The translations under genes and the position numbers were made by a program. Below, piece after piece: positions 1 through 10,308 of a stretch of 64,000 nucleotides of DNA. Positions within the stretch are counted from its first letter, which is position 1. The number at the start of each line of letters is the position of its first letter. The stretch lies in contig JADWQD010000002.1 in NCBI GenBank assembly GCA_016110215.1, positions 2,542,001 through 2,606,000 of the forward strand, in the 5' to 3' direction. The notes under the pieces are model-generated. The model was not told the DNA's origin, searched no databases, and was given only the letters and a program-made list of their open reading frames with translations. The stretch is from Capronia americana (Eukaryota; Ascomycota; Eurotiomycetes; Chaetothyriales; Herpotrichiellaceae).

Positions 1-170
1 AGCTCGATGCCTAGCCTGCAGCATGGCGGTCCACGTTAGTCCATGGGTGTCTTCCCAAATCCGTCTCCACCCTCTTGAGGTAGATGGGTTGTACCATACC
101 TTTTGGCAACAGCCTGAGCGAGCTCAGGGTGACTGTTGCCAGTCAAGAGCTTGATGCTGTTCGAAGCCAT
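1..170 (-). CDS. Ribose-phosphate pyrophosphokinase (PRPP synthetase), N-terminal fragment cut by the window edge
   Basis: Makes PRPP from ribose 5-phosphate and ATP for nucleotide, histidine and tryptophan synthesis in the cytosol. Only the N-terminus is visible. Exon 1 (170-100) reads MASNSIKLLTGNSHPELAQ followed by AVAKR, the start of the family. The intron has donor GTATGG at 99, branch-like CTAAC and acceptor TGCAG ending at 16. Exon 2 (15-1) continues in phase as LGIEL, exactly as expected after AVAKR. A second in-frame ATG lies at 260 and would add 30 unrelated residues; it has a weak start context (C at -3), whereas the ATG at 170 has G at -3 and +4, so 170 is preferred. Which PRS paralogue this is cannot be told from so short a piece. 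Confidence 0.85.
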
Positions 171-839
171 TCCGTCAGTGAAACCCAGGGACGATGTTGC
201 TACCGAAGACGCATTTTGCAGGGCAGACGAAAGAGCAGGAGGAAGAGTTAACTCTGTCATAAGTGAGCCAGGAAAAAAATAATCGCGGGTAAAGTTCCCC
301 GCGTCGCTGGCGCTTCGAAGAGCCGTGGTTGGCGCCGGACCGCGGGGATGGGCTCGGCTGTCTCTTTGGTTGGCTACTCGTTCCCGGTCATCGACGGCAG
401 CGATGTGTGGAATACTGTAGGCGAGTGTATTGCTAACGGATGCGGATATGGGCTCTAGACAGGCGAAGTACGAAGATCAGGCATGCAGAGGCGCAGGGAC
501 ACAAGACAGCAGGAGTGATGATTCCTGGTTCTTTTCTTTTGGCAAGTCTGACCGGTTAGTTGGACTAGATCTAAAAGTTCCATGACCCTTGCAATGCACA
601 AGACTGAGCTGGCCATCTCGGTCAATCGCACCGTGACACGGCGCAGCACTACATGCCCACGGCCCCTCTCCCACGTCAGTCATTACAACACCTGCTGCCA
701 GTTGCTGAGTAGCACTTATGCATTTGATGCACACTCATGTGACCACAGACCTGACTACAACGTTGTCCAATAACACCCTGTAGGTGCATCATGCGACTGG
801 TATCCGTCAATACGGCATCTCATCCGCGCAAGCCCACCT
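171..839. other. Intergenic: PRPP synthetase promoter and eS6 3' flank
   Basis: It holds the upstream region (and possible 5' leader) of the PRPP synthetase gene and the 3' flank of the eS6 gene. Short open frames here have no family resemblance. No RNA gene or repeat was seen. Confidence 0.5.
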
Positions 840-1770
840 CTACTTTCTCATGGAAGAGGCACGTCTCTTCCTCAACTCAGTTCTCTTCTCACGCTCCTCG
901 TGCACACGCTTGGCCAGCAACTGAGCATACTCGTTCGCAGCATCCTTGGCGGACTCGGCACGTCTTCTCTTCAGGGCAATACGATGTCTCTTGTGTTGCA
1001 TGCGTTGAGGGGTGACGAGTCTCTGGATCTTGGGAGCTTTGGTGTACGACTTTGCGCCTTCCTTCTTGGGGGTTACTTCGCGACGGATGACGAATTTGCT
1101 GCAAAGAATGTATTAGCACCCGCGTATTCTAGATGGAGTACGTCGGACAAAGCCATACCGAACATCGTCGTTCTTGGTCAGACCGAAGAATCGTCGAATC
1201 TTGGTGGCACGCTTGGGACCGAGGCGCTTGGGATTGACCACATCGGTGAGACCCGGGATGTCACCCTCGCCTTGCTTGACGATAGAAAGAGCAAGGACGG
1301 AAAGATCTTGCCCGACAATGCAGCCACGGACGGACTTGCGCTTGCGTTCACCGGTCCGTCGGGGTCGGTAGCAGGAGTGGCCATCGGCGAGGAGGAGCTT
1401 GACGCGAGTGGGGAGCATCTGAATGAATCAAGTCTCAGCGAATTTGTTCTTCGAGATTTCGCTGGCGCTTCACCAAGCTAGGGGATGGTAGTACGTACGA
1501 CACCCTGCTTCATGGGAAAGCCTTGCTTGTCATTGCCGCCGGTGATGCGGACAATCTGTTTCACACGGACTCGTCAGTATGCCCGTTCGTGGTATGGTCA
1601 GACCGAAGACGAGAGGAAAATCGTACGTATCCCTTCCATTCGTCACCCAAGCTATCAGCTGGCACTTCGTTGCCCATGCGCTTCTCCATAAAGACGCGCA
1701 GCTTGCGGTCATCTTCGACCTCGATCAATTTCTGCGACCCATTGGCCGGGTAGGAAATGTTCAACTTCAT
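840..1770 (-). CDS. rps6: 40S ribosomal protein eS6 (RPS6)
   Basis: Structural protein of the small ribosomal subunit and the classical substrate of S6-type kinases. Four exons were read: 1770-1627, 1555-1499, 1418-1159 and 1098-840, giving 239 residues, the usual fungal length. Exon 1 begins MKLNISYPANGSQKLIEVED. Exon 2 supplies IVRITGGNDKQGFPMKQGV, exon 3 the GHSCYRPRRTGERKRKS core, and exon 4 ends in RKRRASSMRK. The RRASS tail is the conserved basophilic kinase site. All introns are GT-AG (donors GTACGA, GTACGT, GTATGG). It lies head-to-tail downstream of trp2 on the same strand. Identification is very secure; exon boundaries were chosen because phase and family sequence both join perfectly. 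Confidence 0.97.
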
Positions 1771-2125
1771 CTTGCCGGGGTGTGCTGAACGTGGCTGTCA
1801 AGACTGTTGTAAAGCCTTGACAGGTATCAGCGGTTAAGGGTTGTCGGATTGGCGTTGAAGATGTTGGTGGTGAAATCGCAGCTACAAACTCAACTCCGAA
1901 AAGTTCTGTGGGTGGTGCTCTCTTGGCGTTTGATCTAGTGAGTTTCGAGTTAGTGTTGCGCATGTATGTTTTTCCGTTCCGGAGAGTGAGATCGTGCGAA
2001 GGTCTAACTACCTTGCTATGTATTACTTGCTCTTGTTGTGTACGATCGCCTCCGACTTCCATCGAAGTTAGCTCCAGAGCCTTGCTTGACTATCCTGAAG
2101 TGGTGTCTTTGAAGCGTTGTCAATT
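1771..2125. other. Intergenic: eS6 promoter and trp2 3' flank
   Basis: About 355 bp between the eS6 start and the trp2 stop. On the eS6 strand an AACCCTTAA element sits about 65 bp upstream of the eS6 ATG (1834-1842). It resembles, but does not match exactly, the telobox-like element found before some fungal ribosomal protein genes. No gene is supported here. Confidence 0.4.
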
Positions 2126-3730
2126 CTATTTAGAAACGCCGTTGACGTGCCCAGGAGACTTCTTTCCCTCCGCTACCTGTTCTAGCGCCAGATATTTCTT
2201 TTCTGCCTCTTCAATGGTTCGAATATTTGCGCCCAGCTTGTTCATCGTCTCTATCCACTCGTCCTCCTCGACACTGTCGAAGACTATCCCACCACCAGCT
2301 TGGAGATATGCCACACCATCTTTTACTACCATGGTCCGTAGCGCAATGCAGGTATCCATGGCGCCCTCATCCTCGATCTTCGAGCCATCGGCCGAGACAT
2401 GTGAGAAGCCAAAGTAGCCAACAGCTCCAGCATAGACACCTCGTTTCTCCTGCTCTAACTCGGCGATAAGTTCCATCGCCTTGACTTTTGGGGCACCGGA
2501 GACAGTTCCGGCTGGGAAAATGCTTCGAAAGGCTGTAAACCTGTTCTCTCCTTCTCTCAATACACCCGAGACTTGGCTGACCAGGTGCTGTACGTGGCTG
2601 AATCTTTCTACAACCATAAGTCTGTCGACCCTTGTAGACAATGGATCGCAGACACGGTTGATATCATTGCGAGCCAGGTCTACCAACATGACATGCTCGG
2701 CACGGTCTTTTATGCTGTTGCGTAGTTCATCGGCTAGTCGCTCATCTTCCTCCGGAGTTGGACCCCGTCTGACAGTACCAGCAATGGGATGAGTGATGAT
2801 CCGACCAGCTTCTTCCTTGACGAGCAGCTCTGGTGAGGCGCCAACAATGCTGAAATCATCGCAGTCTATATAAAAGAGGTAGGGTGATGGATTGACTGTC
2901 CGCAAGTGCCGATATATATTGAAAGGATGTAGAGTGGTGGGTCGTGCTATTCGGTGGGACGGCACGGCTTGGATAATATCGCCTTTGTTCACGTGCTTCT
3001 TCAGCCGGGTAACGTGCGCCTCGTATCCAGTCTGGCCGATGTTCGACTTGGAAGGCTGATTTCGCACTATGGGTGGTTGATCGGGGAGGGGTATGTGTTC
3101 AGCTTGTAGTGTTGAGATGGTCTTCTGCAGTCGCTCGGCGGCTTTTGCGTAAGCTGCTTGTAGATCGGCTTTAGAGTCGGTTGACGGTACGTAGAGGTAC
3201 GTAATGACTTTGCAGACGTTGAAGAAGTGATCGAAAGCGACGATTGTGTCGTACAGCATGAAAAAGCTCTCGGGCAGTTTGAGGACGTCTTTCATGGGTC
3301 GAGCTGTCTTGGGCTCAAAGTATCGCACACAATCATAGCCGACGTAGCCAATCACGCCTCCAGTCAAAGGCGGCAGTCGTAGCGATGGTACACTCGCAAC
3401 TCGGTATTGTGCCAACTCCTTCTCGAGCCGTGGGAGAGGATCTTCTTCGGGCCCATGGCCTGGGCCAGACTTGATGACCTTGAGAGGATTGGCTCCTACA
3501 AAACTATACCGCCCTATTGTCCCTGTTGTTGCAGCGCTTTCGTACAGGAACGAGAGTTTCGCGCCCTCAGACACTTTCAGATATGCTTGTGTCGGTGTGA
3601 AGAGGTCGGCGGAGATTTGTGCACACAACGGGACAAGATTCGGAGGGTGTGCGGAAGTTTTAGATTTGGAGAGGATAGAGGAGACATCCTCCAAGGACGG
3701 TAGTATTTGGGCCTGAGGAAGGTGAGCCAT
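2126..3730 (-). CDS. trp2: Anthranilate synthase component I
   Basis: Converts chorismate to anthranilate using ammonia delivered by the glutamine amidotransferase subunit; first committed step of tryptophan synthesis, cytosolic. It is a single 534-residue exon, the normal length. The N-terminal regulatory region carries the tryptophan-site pattern (LYES followed by GRYSFVG, residues about 63-80). The chorismate-binding domain shows QAVPSHRIARP, GASPELLV, IAGTVRRG, DRAEHVMLVDLARNDINRV and FPAGTVSGAPKVKAMELI, ending in the glycine-rich GGGIVFDSV. No separate amidotransferase domain is fused, so the partner (a TRP3 homologue) must be encoded elsewhere. Transcribed divergently from the coiled-coil gene at 4270; the shared 539-bp promoter holds a Gcn4/CPC1-type site. 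Confidence 0.97.
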   Translation of the reverse strand: MAHLPQAQILPSLEDVSSILSKSKTSAHPPNLVPLCAQISADLFTPTQAYLKVSEGAKLSFLYESAATTGTIGRYSFVGANPLKVIKSGPGHGPEEDPLPRLEKELAQYRVASVPSLRLPPLTGGVIGYVGYDCVRYFEPKTARPMKDVLKLPESFFMLYDTIVAFDHFFNVCKVITYLYVPSTDSKADLQAAYAKAAERLQKTISTLQAEHIPLPDQPPIVRNQPSKSNIGQTGYEAHVTRLKKHVNKGDIIQAVPSHRIARPTTLHPFNIYRHLRTVNPSPYLFYIDCDDFSIVGASPELLVKEEAGRIITHPIAGTVRRGPTPEEDERLADELRNSIKDRAEHVMLVDLARNDINRVCDPLSTRVDRLMVVERFSHVQHLVSQVSGVLREGENRFTAFRSIFPAGTVSGAPKVKAMELIAELEQEKRGVYAGAVGYFGFSHVSADGSKIEDEGAMDTCIALRTMVVKDGVAYLQAGGGIVFDSVEEDEWIETMNKLGANIRTIEEAEKKYLALEQVAEGKKSPGHVNGVSK

Positions 3731-3928
3731 GAACAGAGTGAGAGGATATACGAGAATGCAATACCATGGAGGGAAAGGTCAGCAGGTGAGATGGTATTGA
3801 ATTTATGCAAAGCTCAAGACACAGCAGGTCGGAACAATTGGATTCTCAGGCTTCCCATCCGGCCCTGCGCATATGTTTTTGCATCACTGTACTCGTACTG
3901 TACAGGAGGGTTTGCGGTAAGCATGAAT

Positions 3929-3935
3929 TGAGTCA
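3929..3935. promoter_or_regulatory. Gcn4/CPC1-type TGAGTCA element upstream of trp2
   Basis: An exact TGASTCA heptamer (TGAGTCA) lies 199 bp upstream of the trp2 ATG, in the promoter shared with the divergent coiled-coil gene. Gcn4/CPC1/CpcA, the activator of general amino acid control, binds this motif, and anthranilate synthase is a classical target. A 7-mer with one degenerate base arises by chance about once per 8 kb, so the position and target gene carry the argument. Confidence 0.6.
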
Positions 3936-4269
3936 TAATCACCGCTCTCTTGATTTGGAGTGCTTCGAATGTTTTCGGGACATCACCGGCCCAGGGCTGG
4001 TGCGGTACGAGGTATTCCCCACAAATGCTGTTCTGCCAATCACGCTCCGGCACACCAGCCACCTGGAATACCAGCCACAACTTGCATCTCGCTCCCCCGG
4101 CCACAGCCTGCGCTATCAGTCTGCATTCCACTCATGATGCTCGCAGGCTGCTGTTTTCCACTCACTTAAATCAACACGACGCAAGAATATATTTCAAGTC
4201 GGAGGATCATATTATTGTCGCGCATGTCGTCTTTCTGCAAGGCATACTCAACTTCCTCGCGCAGCAAAC

Positions 4270-5289
4270 ATGTCACTCGCTGACAACCTGGTCGAGGCCG
4301 ATCACTGCACTTCGCCGACGAGACCGAGTTCTTCTTGGACGACCAACTCTCTATTCGCAGACTCGGCAATCGGCGTACAAACGCCTGCGGCCCATCAGAA
4401 AGAGGCATATCCGTTTGAGCAGGAGGAAGCGCTTGAAGAGCCCGCGATTGCTGATCGTCTCAGCGGCTTGGCTTCAGAAATCTGGGCCTGCGAGCAGGAC
4501 GGCGGAATTCGAGGCGAGAAACGAAGGAAAATCACAAGGGCCGTAGAAGCAATCGAGGCCGCATTGGAGGATGACTCGCTGTCGGAGGAGAACAACGAAG
4601 CAGAGACAACATATCCCACTCAGTCCCCAATCACACCGGTGGCTCCCGCAGCCGCCATCACAGAGAGCGACCTCGAGCAGATCCGCATCAGCTTGGCCGC
4701 TACCGTCAAGTCGATGCGCATGCGACAACAAGAGCAGCGCCACCTCCATCAGTTGACAACCGAGAAGTTAGAAGCGGTCGCACAACGGTGCATCCAACAG
4801 GAACACCGGCTGCTCGAGTTTGGCAAAGAGATCGCAAACCTCAAGGAAGACAATCAATCCTTAAGTCAAGAAAACCAGGTGCTTCATGTCCAATTGAGCA
4901 ATGCTCAGTCCGAGTGTGTCCGGAAGGAGATTGCGATCAAAGCCATGTCGAGCGCAGTGTCAGGCTTAGAGGGATATGTTAATGGCTCTCCCGTTCCAAA
5001 GAGGTCTGCTGGTTCTCCGAGGATAGTCTATCGAGGGAGGGGGAGGTTTCGTGGTCGCTATTACGTGGACGAGCCCGTCGGACAGCCGAATGGTTATGGT
5101 GTTGATGTCCCTGCCGATCCGACTTTACACGAGGGTGTTACGGCGTGGCTTCGAGGGTTTCGTGACGTGGAAGAAGAGTTGAGGTCGGCTCAAGGCTCTG
5201 CTATAAGTCCTCGCGTAAAACAGCCGCAGACCACTCCGAAGATCCTCGAGGACGACTGGGGCGATTTCGAGACGGCCTCTGGTGCATGA
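4270..5289 (+). CDS. Coiled-coil protein with C-terminal WGDF adaptor-ear motif, function unknown
   Basis: I do not recognise a named family. It is a single exon of 339 residues. Residues about 1-125 are acidic and probably disordered. About 130-235 form a predicted coiled coil (heptad-like LEAVAQRCIQQEHRLLEF and NLKEDNQSLSQENQVLHVQL). Then comes a short RGRGRFRGRYY basic patch, and the protein ends DDWGDFETASGA. The acidic WGDF matches the aromatic-G-(P/D/E)-aromatic motif by which accessory proteins bind the gamma-ear of AP-1 and GGA adaptors. The inference is therefore a cytosolic trafficking accessory protein at the trans-Golgi or endosome; this rests on one short motif. It is transcribed divergently from trp2. 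Confidence 0.75.
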   Translation: MSLADNLVEADHCTSPTRPSSSWTTNSLFADSAIGVQTPAAHQKEAYPFEQEEALEEPAIADRLSGLASEIWACEQDGGIRGEKRRKITRAVEAIEAALEDDSLSEENNEAETTYPTQSPITPVAPAAAITESDLEQIRISLAATVKSMRMRQQEQRHLHQLTTEKLEAVAQRCIQQEHRLLEFGKEIANLKEDNQSLSQENQVLHVQLSNAQSECVRKEIAIKAMSSAVSGLEGYVNGSPVPKRSAGSPRIVYRGRGRFRGRYYVDEPVGQPNGYGVDVPADPTLHEGVTAWLRGFRDVEEELRSAQGSAISPRVKQPQTTPKILEDDWGDFETASGA

Positions 5290-5559
5290 TTAACAAAATG
5301 ATGAGTGCTCTGGATTTTGGCAATCATACAGCCTCGTGTAATACCAAGTCTCTCATTCCAACCAACAGTTTCTCATCGTTGCTGGCTAGGAGATCAGGAT
5401 TCTTATTAGGCGTTGTTGGGAGTCGACAATTGTAGATTGGCGTAACCGAGCGTGGTCTGGTAATCTAGACCAGGGTCTGAGGCAGAAGTGCTTTATCTGG
5501 AGGCAGGCCCTTGAGCACGACTGTGTAAGAGGTAGACAATTCGTTCGCTTGAGTAAGTT

Positions 5560-7847
5560 TCAGCGTTCAAAGTCGATGATAGCGACCTATGTATGTTAGT
5601 CTGGCAAGAACCAAAAACGACTGCCCGTCCTTCTGGACTTACCTGTGAACCTAGTCCAAATGCAAGCTTCCTACTGTCACCGTCCCATGTCAATGTATGG
5701 TCAGCGGTTACTTGATAGGCATCGCTGTTCACGCTGGACGGGCCTCCCGTGCTCATCATGTCATCGTCTTTCAGTTTCGAGCCATTCCACAGATTCTGTT
5801 CATCCTTCCACGTGGCCATGTGATTATGGCCATACTCAGCGTTCCAGATACGGACAGTATCATAGCTGGCTCCTGCCAAACAGACGCTGTCCGGCGAGTA
5901 TGACAACGCCATGATCGGTGAACCATGACCGACAATGAGCTTGCAAACCGAGGTGATAGAATTGGTGTTGTCGTCGTAACGCCAAACTTTAATGGTCCCA
6001 TCCATTGAAGAGGTAGCAAATTCCGGTTTCCACGAAGGATTGAGCGAACTCGATAGTCGAGGCCGAAGTTCTAGGCCGGTGATATGCGCGTCGTGTGCAC
6101 CTCTCTTCATGGAATTCTGTGCTGGTATCCACAGAGTCCCAGTTTCGGCCGATGCAGCCACCAGAAACGGGTGCGTCCCCCACCGCAGAGTGCATCTGAC
6201 AAAGGTCCACTGGTCGTTTCCCGTCGAGTCGGAAGTCCACTTCTGCTCATCGCCAAGTTCGGGAGAAGTTCGAAACGAATAGACCGTATTCTGCCCTGCC
6301 GCACAAACGATACCATTCTCGTCATGGAATGCACCATCCATGTCCATCAGAGTTTCTGGAACACGCATCGTCGACAATTCCACTTCAGCGGGTAAATTTC
6401 TATGGTGCCACTGGATGATCGAGGAGCCAGTAGCTTTGGTCGTCCCGACATTATCAGAATCGTAGGGCGCCAGGCCGAATAGGCTGGAGCCTTGAGCGTG
6501 CCAAAGCAGGCTCGTCACTGCTCTTTGTGAGGCTGTCAGGTCCTCCACCATACAGAGTTCTTGTCCATCCATCACAAAGATGTGACCGGACAAATTGGTG
6601 TAAGTTGCGATAGCTATCATATCGCCATGAGGCTCCCAGGCAACAGCACTAATTAGCTTCTGCCCAGTTGAGTCCACAAGTTCCTGAAAGCGAGACGGGG
6701 AAGAAGTCGGAGATCCCGGAGTGAGGTTCCAGATTCCACAGAAGTCTTCACCCATGGCAGTCAGCGCATTGCCGGCGCTGGGGTGCCAGGCAACCCGCGT
6801 CAGAGATCTTGGGACATCACCGAACGTAGGCGGAGGCAGGTTCAAAATTGTGCTCGACTGGGCGAGGTTTGTGACTTTGGCAGGTGTGACCTGGACTCCC
6901 CTGCTTTCTCCGGTGAACAAAGTGTGAACAGGGGGTGGCACAGCTTCGATCTGCGGCTCGTGGTTTTGTTGATCCGCGATTAGTGAGTCTTCATCGACAT
7001 CCATTCGCTCGTCCGCCTTGATGCCGTTCATGACAGGGCCTGCATCGTCGGGGCCGAGTTCAGTTGCAGTCGGCGATCTGGCATCGGAAGTGGGCAAAAT
7101 GTGACCGTTCACCATGTCAACATCGATTGCAGAGGCATTGACAGCTCGATTAGTAGAGGCCGACGGCTTGCGTGTCGCGCTTCCATTCCGCTCGGAGCTA
7201 GCAGCCGTCTTTCGGCCTCTTTTCGGCGCTAGTTGTGTAGCCACAGCTAGAGAGGTGCGTTCGACATGTCCATTTACAGCTGGATCGCGAGTTTGTTTCT
7301 GAGGTGCAAGGATTGAATCATTCGGCGAAGGCGGCGACGGGATGGGTTCTTCGGGCAGTTCTAGTGGAGGCTTCTCGCTCTCGGGGCCAAAGAAGAACAT
7401 AGACGGGTTGAGCTGTTTTGATGGCCGGCCATTCTATAACAGGATTAGCGGGAGTGTGTGCCTGTCTGCACAAGGGTAAATATAATACCTCATCAATCGT
7501 CAGTGAGAGATGGTGATAGCGAAGACCCTTTTGGACAAGAGAGACGAGCGCGTGGCCCTTGACGCATTTTGCGAAGGGCAGACTCTCTACATCGACTCTC
7601 CAATCTCGCTGAAGCTTGACAGCGGCATCAGCATAGCCTACACAGATTGGTTTAGCGTTGCAGGCGTGGTGGGTCCTGTGCCAGGCCTACCTGACTCTTG
7701 AAGGTATCTGCAGACAGTGGTCAGTCACTTGGACGGCAACAAAACCTGACGTTTCAAAAGTGCGCACCTCCATATGAGATAATTCAGCTGATCCGAACTG
7801 AGTGGGGGTGGCTTTGCGCTGAACGTTGATGCATTGTCGGCCTCCAT
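5560..7847 (-). CDS. TBL1/Sif2-like LisH-WD40 corepressor subunit
   Basis: WD40 scaffold of histone-deacetylase corepressor complexes (animal TBL1-NCoR, yeast Sif2 in Set3C); nuclear. Five exons were read: 7847-7768, 7707-7691, 7637-7489, 7433-5643 and 5586-5560, giving 687 residues. Joining them builds a LisH motif (LNYLIWRYLQESGY, residues about 22-35) and a second LisH-proximal helix (ALVSLVQKGLRYHHLSL), as in TBL1. A Ser/Pro/Asp-rich linker with a basic PKRGRKT patch follows. The C-terminal half holds WD repeats, for example DGTIKVWRYDD and YDTVRIWNAEYG. The last exon gives VAIIDFER, the final strand that closes the propeller. Exon 2 is only 17 nt; leaving it out would break both the LisH motif and the reading frame. 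The first ATG of the assembled frame is used. Confidence 0.88.
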
Positions 7848-9216
7848 CCCGACATTCCGCTCTCGAGACAATATCGAGCAGGGGTTTCCGTGTCCCAAGC
7901 AGATGAGCGTTTACGGACAAGAATCGGCCACAACAATGATGATGAGAGGGCTGGAACGCCAGGCTCGAGAGAGCCAGCCGACGAGATCGCGTTTGCAACG
8001 AGTAGGAACGATGCGCAAGCTGATCTTGACTGTTCGGACTGGCTAATCGCGAAGAAAGGAGGATGGAAAGAACCTGGACCAAGAAAATGGGAGTCGAGAC
8101 GGGCGCAAGCAGTAAGCCAGTTGAGACCCGCGTCAAAGCGGGTATTAGTTTACCACCCCAAGGGCCGGCGACGGTATTGTACAGATCGAAAGCAACAAGA
8201 AGGCCCTGCGGTGGTCGATAAAAATTGGGACGTGTTTGGATCGAAAGTGGTGATGGAGATGAGAGAAGGCACCGCAACGGGATGGGGATGATGTGCAGTC
8301 AATGCCAGTGGTGCCAGTGGGTTGGCAACTTCAGGAACTTCGGCAGCCAATCCCAGCCGCGGGCGTCGCCGGTGGGCCACGTTGGTGCTTTTTTCTGCGA
8401 GTTTCATGCCCAGCCTGCCTGGGACCCGGGGCACGAGATCGACTCGCCTTTAAGCTTGACGATTGCCCTATTCGTGACTCCCTCGAGCAGGCAGGTGATA
8501 CCATCACCTACCACACCTGATTATCTACATCGCAGGCTATAATTCCAGCTGCGCTGGACTGCTGTCGATTCGTTTAATTAAAAAGCGTAATTCACACCAA
8601 CATTGAGTGGGTGTTTTCACGCCCGCACTACTAATGTTCACAACACAATATGAAGAAACGTGACTGCATGGGAGCAGGTACGAGGTAATTCCCCTGTATA
8701 GGGATTGTTACCTTACAGGTCTTCCATGTCGCAGTAGAAGCTGCGCGAAATTCTAAATAACCCTGTTACTACTCCATACAGTGAAATGGACAGGTGTGCA
8801 CCGCCTAGGTATGTAGGTTTATGACAGCAGCACAACCGGAGAACTTGGATTCAAAGTTTAACTTAGGACCCATATAGAGCTAGTAATTATCTAATTCCCA
8901 TGCAGTCACATTTATTCATATTTGTTTGTGAACTTGGTGTGGCCTTGAAAGAAGCCAGTTGGGTGGGAAGTGCGCCTTGGTCCACCATTTCGGGCATGAA
9001 CGTGAAGCGGCTAGGCTTGAAAGCCACGCTCCTGGCGCTCCCGGCAGTAAATCTCCGGCTTCTTGTGAACCCTGCGCCTTGCTTTGCCTGCGCTGGTTCT
9101 TGCATCACAGAACCACCGCCGCTACGTACACATTATCTTCGATGCAGGCACACTGTAGTCCACCATTTCGCCTCTCGGCACCACCATGATATGATCAGAG
9201 TGTCCATATCCGCGCC
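7848..9216. other. Intergenic: divergent upstream region of TBL1-like and TMEM115-like genes
   Basis: A 1.37-kb gap between two divergently transcribed genes, so both promoters should be here. The part from about 8560 to 8900 is AT-richer than its surroundings. The open frames on both strands, including a long minus-strand one over 7687-8277, read as low-complexity shadow sequence. No RNA gene or repeat was recognised. Confidence 0.4.
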
Positions 9217-10308
9217 ATGGCTCTCCGAATCAATCTTCCTCCCATCACCCGGGTCCTACTTGCCGCTATCGTCGCCCTGTCGTTTCTCTACAATATCGCT
9301 CGATGGAGGCTGTCGTCAGATAGCCCCAGCATCGATGACCCAAACGGCGCAACTCCCTCTCCACGGCCGATTGTGCCATATCTAGCGCTGGTTCCGTCGC
9401 AATGCATCTGGTACCCTTGGACTGTTCTCAGCGCAACCTTTGTCGAACAGAACATCCTGACGCTTCTCGTCAATGGCATCAACATTTTCTTTGGTGGAAA
9501 ATACCTTGAAAGAGCATGGGGAACTCAGGGCTTCATCATTGTCATTCTCATATCGTCAGTAATACCCAACTTGCTGATGGTTGTGACCTACACTATATGG
9601 GCAGCCTTGAGCGGAAATCCTGAGCGAGCCTTGACCCCCATCACCGGAGGCGTCTCAACGCAAGCAGCTTTCCTGGTCGCCTTCAAGCAGCTGGTCCCAG
9701 AGCATACCGTCAGTATCTACAAAGGCATGGTCAAGATGCGAGTCAAGCATTTCCCTGCAGTATTCCTCGCCCTCAACACGCTTTCCGGCCTCATACTGGG
9801 AACCGATGTTGCACTATTCCTCGCTTGGTACGGCCTGATAACGACATGGACATATCTGCGGTTCTACAAGCGCCAGCCCGACATTTCCGGGTCGACTACC
9901 GATGTTCGAGGCCTGAAGGGTGACGCAAGCGAGACGTTCGCCTTTGCGACGTTCTTTCCCAACGTGGTTCAACCACCGATTGCGGCTTTCTGCAACCAGG
10001 TCTACATCCTGCTTTGCAACCTGAAATTATGCACGCCTTTTTCCGACGAAGAAATTGCAAGTGGAAATGAGCAAGCCGCCGCAAGAGGGGAGGCCGGCCT
10101 CCCGAGTTTCAACAAAGCACGCGGCGCAAGAGGCATAAGCAAGCGTGAAGAGGCAGACCGGCGGCGAGCCCTGGCCCTCAAGGCGCTGGATGAGCGCCTC
10201 AATGCCGCCGCTGCTCGACCTCAAGCTCAACCTACCACCGCCAGCGCGCCTGACTTGCCAAGGGGGCACGAAATGCTTGGACAGACGGACTATCGCCCTG
10301 ATGAGTGA
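9217..10308 (+). CDS. TMEM115-like rhomboid-related integral membrane protein (DUF1751)
   Basis: Fungal member of the DUF1751/TMEM115 family, Golgi multi-span proteins with a rhomboid-like fold that lack the protease dyad and have been linked to Golgi retrograde traffic and glycosylation. It is a single exon of 363 residues. A first hydrophobic helix lies at about 10-28. The family block WYPWTVLSATFVEQNIL is followed by GKYLERAWG (about 60-105). Further membrane segments follow at about 105-125, 140-160, 180-210. The soluble charged C-terminal tail (about 270-363) is rich in Arg, Ala and Glu and ends GQTDYRPDE. No Gly-x-Ser-x-Gly motif is present, consistent with a non-proteolytic member. The assignment is by motif similarity. 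Confidence 0.85.
   Translation: MALRINLPPITRVLLAAIVALSFLYNIARWRLSSDSPSIDDPNGATPSPRPIVPYLALVPSQCIWYPWTVLSATFVEQNILTLLVNGINIFFGGKYLERAWGTQGFIIVILISSVIPNLLMVVTYTIWAALSGNPERALTPITGGVSTQAAFLVAFKQLVPEHTVSIYKGMVKMRVKHFPAVFLALNTLSGLILGTDVALFLAWYGLITTWTYLRFYKRQPDISGSTTDVRGLKGDASETFAFATFFPNVVQPPIAAFCNQVYILLCNLKLCTPFSDEEIASGNEQAAARGEAGLPSFNKARGARGISKREEADRRRALALKALDERLNAAAARPQAQPTTASAPDLPRGHEMLGQTDYRPDE

Noticed and set aside
900..1481. 193-codon plus-strand frame opposite the eS6 gene
   Set aside because: It is the antisense shadow of eS6 exons and introns; its composition follows the ribosomal gene and it has no family motif.
7687..8277. 196-codon minus-strand frame over the start of the TBL1-like gene
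   Set aside because: It runs through two introns of that gene in another frame and shows no family similarity; the spliced model explains the region better.
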